Below the pieces are notes generated by a model. It did no database searches. It saw only the letters and a program-made list of their open reading frames with translations, and was not told the origin of the DNA. DNA of 64,000 bases from SMWD01 sp051008895 (GTDB lineage Bacteria; Pseudomonadota; Gammaproteobacteria; Steroidobacterales; GCA-2729495), in contig JBPCXI010000151.1 in assembly GCA_051008895.1 (NCBI GenBank), positions 3,278 to 67,277 on the forward strand, given 5' to 3'. The position numbers and the translations under genes were made by a program. Position 1 is the first letter of the stretch. Each line of letters starts with the position of its first letter. This document shows positions 5,929 to 15,109 of this stretch, piece after piece.

Positions 5929-7251
5929 TTGAATCCGAAAGAATTCGCCAAGCGCAGGCGGCAGTTGATGCGGATGATGGGCAAGGGCGGAATTGCCATC
6001 CTGCCCGCGTCGCCTGCGCGCATGCGCAATCGTGACAGCGAGTACTTTTTCCGTCAGGACAGCGACTTCCTGTATCTGACCGGGTTTAACGAACCGGACG
6101 CGGTCGCGGTGCTCGTGCCCGGTCGTCCCAACGGCGAATTCGTCCTGTTCTGTCGTGAGCGCGACCCAACGCGCGCAATCTGGGACGGGCCCCGCGCCGG
6201 AACCGAAGGCGCAATCGCTTCGTTCGGCGCCGATGACGCGTTCCCGATCTCCGACATCGACGAAATCCTGCCCGGCATCATCGAACAATGCGAGCGCGTC
6301 TATTACTCCATCGGCGCCCATCCGGATTTCGATCAGCGCTTGCTCGCCTGGGTCGCGACGCTGCGCGAGCGCGGGAGCCAGTCTGACCATACGCCCGACG
6401 AGTTCATCGGCCTCGATCATTTTCTGCATGATCTGCGTCTGTTCAAGAGCCGCGCCGAGATCAGCGCGATGCGCCGCGCCGCGAAGGTCGCCGTCGCGGC
6501 GCACAAACGCGCAATGAGTGTCTGCCGGCCGGGGCTATTCGAGTACGAGCTCGAGGCCGAGTTCCATCACGAATTCCGCAGCAACGGGCTGCACATGTCG
6601 TACCTGCCGATCGTCGGCTCGGGCGCGAACACTTGCACTCTTCATTACATCGAGAATCGTCGGCAGATCGAGGATGGCGACCTCGTGTTGATCGACATCG
6701 GCTGCGAGTACGACTATTACGCGTCGGACGTGACCCGGACTTTTCCTGCCAGCGGCCGCTTTACCGACGCGCAGCGCGAAATCTACGAGATCGTGCTGGA
6801 AGCCCATGCGGCGGCACTCGCATGCGTCGCTCCCGGGCGGCACTGGAATGATCCGCACGAAGCTGCGGTAAAGGCCGTTACTCGCGGACTGCGGCGTATC
6901 GGCCTGATCGAGGGCCGGCTGCCGACCCTGATTCGCGACGGCGCGTACCGGCCGTTCTTTATGCACCGCACCGGTCATTGGCTCGGTCTCGACGTCCACG
7001 ATGTCGGCGATTACAAGGTGTCGGATCAATGGCGCCTGCTGGAACCGGGCATGGCGTTGACGGTCGAGCCCGGCCTGTATTTCGCCCCGGGCCGGCGTGA
7101 CGTGCCGAAGCGCTGGTGGGGCATCGGTGTCCGGATCGAGGACGATGTCGTCGTGACCAAAGACGGCCATGACGTGCTGACCGCAGACCTGCCGCGCGGC
7201 GCGGACGAAGTGGAAGCGCTGGTGGGCTCTGCACTTGAGGCAGTGGCCTGA
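5929..7251 (+). CDS. pepP: Xaa-Pro aminopeptidase P
   Basis: 440 residues, the same length as E. coli PepP. It removes N-terminal residues preceding proline. The start is a TTG at 5929 behind GAGGGG (5917-5922); LNPKEFAKRRRQL then aligns with the E. coli N-terminus, and no ATG gives a full domain. The pita-bread metalloprotease ligands are present: the two aspartates in LIDIGCEYDYYASDVTRTF, His in FFMHRTGHWLGLDVHD, Glu in LTVEPGLYF and Glu in GVRIEDD. Its stop overlaps the next start (TGATG). In E. coli pepP is followed by ubiH-ubiI; here it is not. Confidence 0.95.
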   Translation: MNPKEFAKRRRQLMRMMGKGGIAILPASPARMRNRDSEYFFRQDSDFLYLTGFNEPDAVAVLVPGRPNGEFVLFCRERDPTRAIWDGPRAGTEGAIASFGADDAFPISDIDEILPGIIEQCERVYYSIGAHPDFDQRLLAWVATLRERGSQSDHTPDEFIGLDHFLHDLRLFKSRAEISAMRRAAKVAVAAHKRAMSVCRPGLFEYELEAEFHHEFRSNGLHMSYLPIVGSGANTCTLHYIENRRQIEDGDLVLIDIGCEYDYYASDVTRTFPASGRFTDAQREIYEIVLEAHAAALACVAPGRHWNDPHEAAVKAVTRGLRRIGLIEGRLPTLIRDGAYRPFFMHRTGHWLGLDVHDVGDYKVSDQWRLLEPGMALTVEPGLYFAPGRRDVPKRWWGIGVRIEDDVVVTKDGHDVLTADLPRGADEVEALVGSALEAVA

Positions 7252-8783
7252 TGGAGGGCCGCGCCTATCGCGTTTGGGCGATTGCGCTCGTACTCACGAT
7301 CGTCGGCCTGCTGATCTCTTACTATAAGTGGCATGAGCTCGGCTTCCCGCTGACGCCCGACGCGTCCTCGGAGGTCTGGACCGTCGAGGTCACGGTCGGC
7401 TTCGAGGCCGCGCCGGGGCCGATCAAGGCCAACCTCTTCATCCCCGGCCTGACGCCGGGATTCGGCGTGCTCGAGGAGAATTTCGTTTCCCGCGGCTTTG
7501 GCTTCACGACGAACTACGTGAAGGGCGGGCGCCAGGTCCAGTGGGCACGGCGGCGCGCCCGAGGTCTGCAGACACTCTATTACCGCGCCGTTGTCTATTA
7601 CGATCCGGCCAAGATTCAGAGCGACACGACGCCGCCGTTCCCGGCCAAGCCGAGTCTGGGCGAGCCGTTCAATATCGCGATGGAGGAGCTGATCGACGAC
7701 GTCAGCGCCAAGTCGGCGGATGCCGAGTCGTTCACCGAGGAGCTACTGAAGCGGCTCGCGCGCTCGGACGTCGACGAGAACGTCGAGCTGTTGCTCGGGC
7801 CGGCGCCGTCCGACAACGACCGCGCGCGGACGGCGCGCACAATGCTTGCGGCGGCCCGGATTCCGGCGCGGATGATTCGGGGCATCTATCTCCAGGATCA
7901 GCAACGCCGCGCCGAAATCGTACCCTGGCTGGAAGTGCACGATGGCACGCGCTGGTTGTTTTTCGACCCGATGACCGGCCAGCAAGGCCTGCCGAACAAC
8001 TTCCTGCTGTGGTGGACCGGCGACCGGCCATTGATCGAGGTCGTCGGCGGCAGCGACGTCGAAATTCGCTTCGCCGTGCAGCGCAATGTGATGAACCGGA
8101 TCGAACTGGCTCAGCGTCGTGTCGACGACGAGGACTCGGTACTCAACCAGTTCTCCCTGTTCTCGCTGCCGATCCAGACCCAGGCCGTGTATGGCGTGTT
8201 GTTGCTGATCCCGATCGGGGCGTTCGTCGTTGTGTTGCTGCGCAACGTCGTCGGTATGCAGACATTCGGCACGTTCATGCCGGTGCTGATCGCGCTGGCG
8301 TTTCGCGAAACACAGCTCCTGTGGGGGGCGCTGCTGTTCTCGGTGCTGGTCGTATTCGGGCTCACGTTCCGCTTCTATCTCGAGCGACTCAGGCTCCTGC
8401 TCGTACCGCGCCTGAGCGCGGTGCTGATCATCGTCGTGATGCTGATGCTGGCGCTGTCGATCATCTCGCATCAACTGGGCTTCGAGAGCGGCTTGTCTGT
8501 CGCGCTGTTTCCAATGGTGATCCTGGCAATGACGATCGAGCGCATGTCCGTCGTGTGGGAAGAGCGCGGCGCGATGGATGCGATTCAGCAGGGCGTTGGT
8601 TCGCTGCTCGTCGCGGTCGCCAGCTATGCGGTCATGGACCTCGAGATCGTGAAACACCTCGTGTTCGTGTTTCCGGAGGTGCTGCTCGTCGTGCTTGCCG
8701 GAACGCTGCTGCTCGGACGCTACACCGGGTACCGTCTGTTCGAGCTGTGGCGGTTCCGCGAACTGTCCAGGCCGGGCGACTGA
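7251..8783 (+). CDS. Inactive transglutaminase-like domain fused to a 7TM membrane domain
   Basis: 510 residues. One N-terminal membrane anchor (about 9-25) is followed by an extracytoplasmic region with a transglutaminase-like fold (about 185-265: MLAAARIPARMIRGIYL ... WLEVHDGTRWLFFDPMTG). It lacks the catalytic Cys and the His of the usual HAWVE motif, keeping only the Asp of FFDP. From about 300 to 500 there are seven hydrophobic helices. This is the family annotated as 'inactive transglutaminase fused to 7 transmembrane helices'. It overlaps pepP by one base and the ATP-grasp gene by one base. The family normally pairs with that ligase and a retropepsin-like zinc protease; no such protease is in this window. 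Its biochemical role is unknown. Confidence 0.88.
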   Translation: MEGRAYRVWAIALVLTIVGLLISYYKWHELGFPLTPDASSEVWTVEVTVGFEAAPGPIKANLFIPGLTPGFGVLEENFVSRGFGFTTNYVKGGRQVQWARRRARGLQTLYYRAVVYYDPAKIQSDTTPPFPAKPSLGEPFNIAMEELIDDVSAKSADAESFTEELLKRLARSDVDENVELLLGPAPSDNDRARTARTMLAAARIPARMIRGIYLQDQQRRAEIVPWLEVHDGTRWLFFDPMTGQQGLPNNFLLWWTGDRPLIEVVGGSDVEIRFAVQRNVMNRIELAQRRVDDEDSVLNQFSLFSLPIQTQAVYGVLLLIPIGAFVVVLLRNVVGMQTFGTFMPVLIALAFRETQLLWGALLFSVLVVFGLTFRFYLERLRLLLVPRLSAVLIIVVMLMLALSIISHQLGFESGLSVALFPMVILAMTIERMSVVWEERGAMDAIQQGVGSLLVAVASYAVMDLEIVKHLVFVFPEVLLVVLAGTLLLGRYTGYRLFELWRFRELSRPGD

Positions 8784-9736
8784 TGTTCGCGGTTGCGCGA
8801 TCCCTGCGTCGGAACGGCGTTCTCGGCCTGAACGAACGCAACGCGAGTTTCATTCAGCGCTTCAATGAGCGCCGACTATATCCGCTGGTCGACAACAAGC
8901 TGCGCACGAAGCGGCTGGCAATCGAGGCCGGCATGGCGGTGCCGGCGCTGTACGGCGTTATTGCCAGCCAGCACGACGCCCGCGAGATCGGCAGTATCGT
9001 CGGCGAACGAAACGACTTCGTGATAAAGCCGGCCCACGGCACCGGCGGTGACGGCATCCTCGTCGTGCACGGCCGCAGCGCACGCAAGAATCACCTCTAT
9101 CAGCTGGCCGACGGCGATTTCATCTCCGAAGCCGGTATTCGGCATCACGTCTCGAACATCGTCAGCGGCCAGTATTCATTCGTGGGCAGCCGCGACAGCG
9201 CGATGTTCGAATACCGTGTGGCAACCGACCCGTTTTTCGCGCCGGTCACGTTTCAAGGCGTACCCGACATCCGCGTGCTCGTGTACCGCGGCTATCCCGT
9301 CATGGCGATGGTCCGCCTGCCGACGCGGCGCTCGCGCGGCAAAGCCAATCTTCATCAGGGCGCCGTCGGGGTCGGCATCGCGGTGGATTCCGGGCGCACG
9401 CTCGTCGGCGTCCTCGGCAACGACGTCGTGCATGATCATCCGGACACCGGTGAGCCGATCGGCGAGCTGGATATCCCCCTCTGGGATGAGTGTCTCGCAC
9501 TCGCCGCGCGCTGCCATACGCTGACTGGACTCGGGTACCTCGGTGCGGATATTGTGCTGGATCGGTTCCAGGGGCCGCTGATCCTCGAGATCAATGCGCG
9601 ACCGGGTCTGAATATCCAGATCGCCAATCGGATCGGCCTGCGTCAGCGCATCAGCGTGGTGGACGGCTGGGACGACGACCCCGTTCCGGAAGAAAAAGTT
9701 GCGCGCATCCGGGATGCGCTCGCAAACAACGAATAA
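8783..9736 (+). CDS. Alpha-L-glutamate ligase-like ATP-grasp protein (RimK-related)
   Basis: 317 residues. ATP-grasp features are FVIKPAHGTGGDGILVV (nucleotide-binding strand and glycine loop, about 75-92), DIRVLVYRGYPVMAMVRLP, ANLHQGAVGVGIAVD, and the metal-binding end LILEINARPGLNIQIAN. Such enzymes form amide bonds between a carboxylate, often glutamate, and an amine. The start codon overlaps the stop of the 7TM gene (TGATG), so the two are coupled and probably form one system. The open frame is much longer upstream, but that part is antisense-like filler. Substrate unknown; gcvT follows after 18 bp. Confidence 0.9.
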   Translation: MFAVARSLRRNGVLGLNERNASFIQRFNERRLYPLVDNKLRTKRLAIEAGMAVPALYGVIASQHDAREIGSIVGERNDFVIKPAHGTGGDGILVVHGRSARKNHLYQLADGDFISEAGIRHHVSNIVSGQYSFVGSRDSAMFEYRVATDPFFAPVTFQGVPDIRVLVYRGYPVMAMVRLPTRRSRGKANLHQGAVGVGIAVDSGRTLVGVLGNDVVHDHPDTGEPIGELDIPLWDECLALAARCHTLTGLGYLGADIVLDRFQGPLILEINARPGLNIQIANRIGLRQRISVVDGWDDDPVPEEKVARIRDALANNE

Positions 9737-9754
9737 GAACGCAAGAGCGACGCT

Positions 9755-10837
9755 ATGACGCACACAACCGCTTTGCACTCACGGCACGTCGCCGCGGGCG
9801 CCCGCATGGTCGACTTCGGCGGATGGGACATGCCGCTGCACTACGGGTCGCAAATCGATGAGCATCATGCGGTGCGCGGCAACGCGGGCATGTTCGACGT
9901 GTCCCACATGACCGTCGTGGACGTATCCGGTCCGGACGCTCGCGACTACCTGCGCCGACTGTTTGCTAACGACGTGGCGAAACTGGCGGCGGCGGGCAAG
10001 GGCCTGTACAGCTGCATGCTTAACGATGCGGGCGGCGTCGTCGACGACCTGATTACGTATCGGCGCGACGATGGTTACCGCACGGTCGTAAATGCTGCGA
10101 CGCGAGATCAGGACCTGGCGTGGATGAATGAGGTCGCGGTCGGCTTCGACGTGACGCTGACGGAGCGCCCCGACGATGTGATGATCGCCATCCAGGGGCC
10201 GCGCGCGGTTGAGCGCTGCGCGCCGCTGCTGCCGGCGGCACTGCGGGACGCTGCGGTGAATCTTGCTTCATTCGGGTGCATCGAAGCGGGCGGTCTGTTC
10301 GTCGCGCGCACCGGCTACACCGGCGAGGATGGATTCGAAGTCATCGCCGACGAGGCCGCCGGACTCGCGCTCTGGGACGCCGCGGCCGCGGCTGGAATCG
10401 CGCCCTGCGGGCTCGGCGCCCGGGATACGTTGCGGCTCGAGGCCGGACTGTGCCTGTACGGGCAGGATATGGACACGCAGACGTCGCCGCTCGCGGCGGG
10501 GCTGGGCTGGACCATCGCATGGGAGCCGCCGGAGCGCGATTTCGTCGGCCGGGCACCACTCGAAACTCAGCGGGCAGGCGGCCCGAGAGAAAAATTGGTG
10601 GGCCTGATACTCGAGGATCGCGGTATCATGCGTCATGGTCAGCGTGTCGTGACCGACGCCGGCGACGGCGTCGTAACGAGCGGCGGATTCTCGCCGACAA
10701 TGCAGCGTTCGATTGCACTGGCCCGGATCCCCGGAGATGCGGCGGACGACTGTCAGGTCGAGATCCGCAATGCGCTGCGTGGAGCAAGAATCGTGCGGCC
10801 GCCATTTGTCCGCAACGGCAAGACACTAGTGGAGTGA
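9755..10837 (+). CDS. gcvT: Glycine cleavage system T protein (aminomethyltransferase)
   Basis: 360 residues. It transfers the methylene carbon from aminomethyl-lipoyl H protein to tetrahydrofolate, releasing ammonia. Recognisable segments are MVDFGGWDMPLHY, GMFDVSHMT, YTVVNAATR-like (YRTVVNAATRDQD), ARTGYTGEDGFEV, LGARDTLRLEAGLCLYGQD and the C-terminal TSGGFSPTM. It starts 18 bp after the ATP-grasp gene, leaving no room for a glycine riboswitch. The gcv genes are therefore probably read as part of the long pepP transcript. Confidence 0.96.
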   Translation: MTHTTALHSRHVAAGARMVDFGGWDMPLHYGSQIDEHHAVRGNAGMFDVSHMTVVDVSGPDARDYLRRLFANDVAKLAAAGKGLYSCMLNDAGGVVDDLITYRRDDGYRTVVNAATRDQDLAWMNEVAVGFDVTLTERPDDVMIAIQGPRAVERCAPLLPAALRDAAVNLASFGCIEAGGLFVARTGYTGEDGFEVIADEAAGLALWDAAAAAGIAPCGLGARDTLRLEAGLCLYGQDMDTQTSPLAAGLGWTIAWEPPERDFVGRAPLETQRAGGPREKLVGLILEDRGIMRHGQRVVTDAGDGVVTSGGFSPTMQRSIALARIPGDAADDCQVEIRNALRGARIVRPPFVRNGKTLVE

Positions 10838-10857
10838 GCGAGAGGTAGGACTGGATC

Positions 10858-11253
10858 ATGAGCGAAGTCCCTGAAAACCTGAGGTACACGAGCGATCACG
10901 AGTGGGTTCGACTCGACGACGACGGTTCGGTCGTCATCGGTATTACCGATCACGCGCAGGAGGCGCTGGGCGAACTCGTCTACGTCGAGATTCCGGAGAC
11001 CGGCCAGGAATACGGCAAGGGTGATGCCTGCGTCGTCGTCGAATCGGTCAAGGCCGCTTCGGACGTGTATGCGCCGTTGTCGGGCGCTTGCGCCGATGCG
11101 AACGGCGCGCTGGCCGATAAGCCCGAGCTCGTGAACGAGAGTCCCTATGAGGACGGCTGGCTGATCCGGCTGTCACCATCGGATCAGACGGAATTCGAGG
11201 AATTGATGGACGCCGAGGCGTACCAGCAGTTTCTGATGAGCGCCGCGGACTGA
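10858..11253 (+). CDS. gcvH: Glycine cleavage system H protein (lipoyl carrier)
   Basis: 131 residues, normal length. H protein shuttles the aminomethyl group on a lipoyl arm between P, T and L proteins. The lipoylated lysine is K65 in VVVESVKAASDVYAP. YTSDHEWVRLD at the N-terminus and GWLIRLSPS near the C-terminus are family blocks. It lies 20 bp after gcvT with a purine-rich GAGAGGTAGGA ahead of the start. Confidence 0.97.
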   Translation: MSEVPENLRYTSDHEWVRLDDDGSVVIGITDHAQEALGELVYVEIPETGQEYGKGDACVVVESVKAASDVYAPLSGACADANGALADKPELVNESPYEDGWLIRLSPSDQTEFEELMDAEAYQQFLMSAAD

Positions 11254-11280
11254 TCGCGTCGCGCACGACCGGATCGATCG

Positions 11281-12645
11281 ATGCCTTATATTCCTCACAA
11301 CGACGATGACGTCGCCGCGATGCTGGCGAAGATCGGCGTCGGGTCCACGGAGGAGCTGTTCGACGAGATTCCGGCCAATCTTCGCATCGAAGACCTGCCC
11401 GGTATCCCGGAGGCCCTGACCGAAGCCGACGTCACCCGCCTGATGCGCACGCGCGCGGCGCGCGACGGTGGCGTCGTGTCGTTTCTTGGCGCCGGCGCCT
11501 ATGAGCACTATGTGCCGGCTGCGGTCTGGGACATTGCGACGCGTGGCGAATTCTACAGCGCTTACACGCCGTATCAGGCGGAAGCGAGCCAGGGGACGCT
11601 GCAGCTCATCTACGAATACCAGTCGATGATGACCGGGCTGACCGGCCTCGACGTGTCGAACGCGTCCCTCTATGACGGCGCGACGGCGTTTGCCGAGGCC
11701 TGCCTGATGGCGGTTCGCGCGAACCGCAAGACCAAATCCCGTCGCGTGCTCGTCAGCCGCGGCGTGAATCCCGTCTATTGCGCGGTCGCAAACGCGATCG
11801 TAAAAGGCCAGGGCCTGGAGCTCGTCGAGTTGCCGCTGCGCGACGGCCGGACCGACGTCGAGGCGCTCGCGCAGTTCGAGGGACAGGACTTTGCGGCCGT
11901 CTGCCTGCAGCAGCCGACGTTTCTCGGCACGATCGAGGATGCGGACGCGGTGGTCGACTGGGCCCACGCGCGCGGCTATCTCGTTGTCGGCGTCTGTAAC
12001 CCGACGAGCCTCGCGTTGCTTCGGCCCCCGGGTGAGTGGGGCGACGCCGGCGCGGACATCGCGTGCGGCGAAGGCCAGCCGCTCGGAATTCCGGTGTCGT
12101 CCGGCGGCCCGTATTTCGGCTTCATGGTGTGCCGCTCCGCTTTGCAGCGGCAGATGCCGGGGCGCATCGTTGGCCGGACCGTCGACGTCGAGGGGCGCAC
12201 CGGCTATACGCTGACCCTGCAGGCCCGCGAGCAGCACATCCGCCGTTCGAAGGCGACGTCTAATATCTGCACCAACCAGGGGCTGATGGTCACGGCCGCG
12301 ACAATCTACATGTCGCTGCTCGGCGCCGAGGGACTGCGGCGGACCGCGCTGACGTGTCATGCGAACACCCGGTTGCTGGCCGATTCGCTCGCGGAAATCG
12401 ACGGCATAGAGCTCGCATTCGAACCGTTCTTCCACGAAGCCGTGATCCGTTTCGATCGACCCGTTGCGCCGATTGTCGACGCGCTTGCGCGGCGCAAGAT
12501 TGTGGCCGGCCTGGACCTGTCGGTCGACTACCCGGAGCTCGGGAACGCGCTGCTCGTCTGTGCGACGGATGCGCGGACGCACGAAGAGATCGCCGCCTGC
12601 GTCGCCGCGGTGCGCAGCACGATGAAATCGTCGCAGGCGGCATGA
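11281..12645 (+). CDS. gcvPA: Glycine dehydrogenase (decarboxylating) subunit 1
   Basis: 454 residues, the N-terminal half of glycine decarboxylase in the two-gene form. MPYIPHNDDDVAAMLAKIG at the start and the segments FLGAGAYEHYVPA, YTPYQAEASQGTLQ, YEYQSMM-TGL and ATSNICTNQGLM identify the subunit. It lacks the PLP lysine, which is in subunit 2. E. coli has one fused 957-residue GcvP; the split form is common in Firmicutes, Thermus and a subset of proteobacteria. Subunit 2 follows after four bases. Confidence 0.96.
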   Translation: MPYIPHNDDDVAAMLAKIGVGSTEELFDEIPANLRIEDLPGIPEALTEADVTRLMRTRAARDGGVVSFLGAGAYEHYVPAAVWDIATRGEFYSAYTPYQAEASQGTLQLIYEYQSMMTGLTGLDVSNASLYDGATAFAEACLMAVRANRKTKSRRVLVSRGVNPVYCAVANAIVKGQGLELVELPLRDGRTDVEALAQFEGQDFAAVCLQQPTFLGTIEDADAVVDWAHARGYLVVGVCNPTSLALLRPPGEWGDAGADIACGEGQPLGIPVSSGGPYFGFMVCRSALQRQMPGRIVGRTVDVEGRTGYTLTLQAREQHIRRSKATSNICTNQGLMVTAATIYMSLLGAEGLRRTALTCHANTRLLADSLAEIDGIELAFEPFFHEAVIRFDRPVAPIVDALARRKIVAGLDLSVDYPELGNALLVCATDARTHEEIAACVAAVRSTMKSSQAA

Positions 12646-12649
12646 CACG

Positions 12650-14119
12650 ATGACCGAGCCACTGATATTCGAACTGTCCGCACCCGGCCGCCGCGCGCCC
12701 GCGCACGCGCCGGCGCAAGTGCCCGAACACAATCTGCCGCAGGCGTGCCTGCGCGAAGTGCCGCCCCCGCTGCCCGAGGTCTCCGAGTTGCAGACGGTCC
12801 GTCATTACACCCGTCTGTCGCAACGTAACTTCTCGATCGACACGCAGTTTTACCCGCTCGGGTCGTGCACGATGAAGTACAACCCGAAGATCTGCAATCG
12901 TCTCGCGATGCTGCCCGAGTTTCTCGACCGGCATCCGCTTGGGGGCGTCGAGCACGGCCAGGGATTCCTCGAGTGCATGTACGAATTGCAGGACATGTTG
13001 CAGGAAGTGACCGGCATGGCGGCAACGTCGCTGACGCCGATGGCGGGCGCGCAGGGAGAATTCGCCGGCGTGGCGATGATTCGCGCGTATCACGAGGCCC
13101 GCGGTGATCACGAGCGTAACGAGATCATCGTGCCGGATGCGGCGCACGGTACGAATCCCGCAACCGCGACGATGTGCGGATGCGTTGCGGTCGAGATCCC
13201 GACCGGCGCGGACGGGGATATCGACATGGACGCGCTGCGAGCCGCGGTTGGGCCGAATACCGCAGGCATCATGCTGACGAACCCGTCGACGCTCGGTGTG
13301 TTCGAGCGGCAGATCACCGAGGTCGCGAAGACCGTGCACGAAGCGGGCGGCCTGCTCTACTACGACGGCGCAAATCTGAACGCGATTCTGGGCCGCGCGC
13401 TGCCCGGGGACATGGGCTTCGATGTCATGCACCTGAACCTGCATAAGACATTCTCTACGCCGCATGGCGGCGGCGGCCCCGGTTCCGGCGCGGTATGCGT
13501 GAACGAGCGACTCGAGCCGTTCCTGCCGATGCCAATCGTCGGCAGGGAGTCGGGCGACGGCGGCGATCGCTACGTGTGGTTGACGGAAGCGGACCGGCCG
13601 CAGAGTATCGGCCGGCTGTCGGCGTTCATGGGCAACGCCGGTATCCTGCTGCGTGCCTACGTATACATGCGTGTGCTCGGTCGCCGGGGCATGCGGCGGG
13701 TATCAGAATTTGCGACGCTGAATGCGAATTACCTGATGACGCAGCTTGCGGAGCGCGGTTTCGACGTCGCGTTTCCGGAGCGTCGCGCGAGCCATGAGTT
13801 TATCGTGACGCTGAAGTCGATCACCCGCGAGACCGGCATTACCGCGATGGATTTCGCCAAGGCTTTGCTCGATCATGGGTTTCATGCGCCGACGACCTAC
13901 TTCCCGCTGTTGATTCCGGAGTGTCTGCTGATCGAGCCGACCGAGACGGAGACGCGGGCTGATCTCGATGCCTTCGCGGACGCACTCGCCGCTATCCGCG
14001 ATCAGGCGCGGTCGGATCCGGATGCGGTCAGGGCCGCGCCGGTCACGACGCCCGTGCGCCGCCTCGACGACGTGCGTGCGGCCAGGCAGCTCGACCTTGC
14101 GTGGCTTTCGGACGACTAA
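12650..14119 (+). CDS. gcvPB: Glycine dehydrogenase (decarboxylating) subunit 2
   Basis: 489 residues, PLP-dependent. With GcvPA it decarboxylates glycine and loads the aminomethyl group on lipoyl-H protein. The PLP lysine is K266 in NLHKTFSTPHGGGGPG. Further blocks are GSCTMKYNPK (about 72-80), TPMAGAQGEFAG, AAHGTNPA and YYDGANLNAI. It starts four bases after gcvPA. L protein (lpd) is not in the window and must be shared with the 2-oxoacid dehydrogenases. Confidence 0.97.
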   Translation: MTEPLIFELSAPGRRAPAHAPAQVPEHNLPQACLREVPPPLPEVSELQTVRHYTRLSQRNFSIDTQFYPLGSCTMKYNPKICNRLAMLPEFLDRHPLGGVEHGQGFLECMYELQDMLQEVTGMAATSLTPMAGAQGEFAGVAMIRAYHEARGDHERNEIIVPDAAHGTNPATATMCGCVAVEIPTGADGDIDMDALRAAVGPNTAGIMLTNPSTLGVFERQITEVAKTVHEAGGLLYYDGANLNAILGRALPGDMGFDVMHLNLHKTFSTPHGGGGPGSGAVCVNERLEPFLPMPIVGRESGDGGDRYVWLTEADRPQSIGRLSAFMGNAGILLRAYVYMRVLGRRGMRRVSEFATLNANYLMTQLAERGFDVAFPERRASHEFIVTLKSITRETGITAMDFAKALLDHGFHAPTTYFPLLIPECLLIEPTETETRADLDAFADALAAIRDQARSDPDAVRAAPVTTPVRRLDDVRAARQLDLAWLSDD

Positions 14120-14170
14120 TCGGCCTGATTGCCGCCGGCGCGGCTCCTGCCACCAGACCTGGAGAAACTA

Positions 14171-15109
14171 TTGTCAGCACTGATTTGCGGCTCAATGGCC
14201 TACGACAACATCATGGTATTTCCGGGCCGGTTCAAGGAGTCGATCCTGCCGGACCAGTTGCACATTCTGAACGTCTCATTTCTCGTTCCCGAGATGCGCA
14301 AGGAGTTCGGCGGTTGTGCGGGCAACGTCGCCTATAACCTGAGCGCGCTGGGTGCCAATCCGCTGATCATGGCGACGGTCGGCACGGACTTCGACGGGTA
14401 TGCGCAGCGCCTCGCCGACCTGGATCTCGACGTGCGTTTCGTGCGTACGATCGACGACAGGCTGACCGCGCAGGCCTATATTACGACGGACCTGGATGAT
14501 AACCAGATCACGGCATTTCACCCCGGTGCAATGGACTATTCACACGAGAACCGGGTTCCCGTCGATGCCGGGGTTACGGTCGGCATGGTCTCGCCCGACG
14601 GCCGCCAGGGCATGATCGAACATGCGGATCAATTCGCCGACGCCGGGATCCCGTTCATCTTCGATCCGGGGCAGGGATTGCCGATGTTCGACGGCGAGGA
14701 CCTGAAACGATTTATCGATCAGGCGACGTGGCTCGCCGTGAATGACTACGAGGGACAGATGTTGCAGGAGCGTACCGGGTGGTCCGCAGAAGAGATCTCG
14801 AAGCACGTCGAGGCGATGATCGTCACGCGCGGCGGCGACGGTTCCTCGATCTTCGTTGACAGCAAGGAGATCGAGATACCTGCGGTCACGGCCGCGGATA
14901 TCCTTGACCCGACCGGCTGCGGCGATGCGTATCGTGCCGGGCTGCTGTTCGGCATCATGCGCAACATGTCCTGGGAGGACACCGGGCGCCTCGCGTCCCT
15001 GCTCGGTTCGATCAAGATTGCACATCGCGGCACCCAGAATCACGACATCAACTTCGAGGGCATTGCGCGCGCATTCGACGCGGCATTCGGTTATGAACTT
15101 TCTGCTTAG
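14171..15109 (+). CDS. PfkB-family carbohydrate/nucleoside kinase
   Basis: 312 residues from a TTG at 14171, chosen because GGAG stands six bases upstream and the protein then begins MSALICGSMAYDN, the first beta-strand of ribokinase folds. PfkB signatures are EFGGCAGNVAYNLSALGA near residue 45 and DPTGCGDAYRAG near residue 255, whose Asp is the catalytic base. Family members annotated alongside this sequence type are adenosine-kinase-like, but the sugar or nucleoside substrate cannot be read from the sequence. The gene is downstream of gcvPB and overlaps the next gene by 17 bp. Confidence 0.87.
   Translation: MSALICGSMAYDNIMVFPGRFKESILPDQLHILNVSFLVPEMRKEFGGCAGNVAYNLSALGANPLIMATVGTDFDGYAQRLADLDLDVRFVRTIDDRLTAQAYITTDLDDNQITAFHPGAMDYSHENRVPVDAGVTVGMVSPDGRQGMIEHADQFADAGIPFIFDPGQGLPMFDGEDLKRFIDQATWLAVNDYEGQMLQERTGWSAEEISKHVEAMIVTRGGDGSSIFVDSKEIEIPAVTAADILDPTGCGDAYRAGLLFGIMRNMSWEDTGRLASLLGSIKIAHRGTQNHDINFEGIARAFDAAFGYELSA

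Noticed and set aside
7541..8782. Extension of the ATP-grasp protein upstream to 731 codons
   Set aside because: The extra part lies over the 7TM gene and is low-complexity R/A/G-rich; the ATG at 8783 is coupled to the upstream stop and gives the family N-terminus.
9737..9754. Glycine riboswitch ahead of gcvT
   Set aside because: Only 18 bp separate the genes; no tandem aptamer can fit.
11173..12732. 519-codon open frame on the minus strand opposite gcvPA
   Set aside because: Arginine-rich product without family motifs; it mirrors the codon pattern of a certain gene in high-GC DNA.
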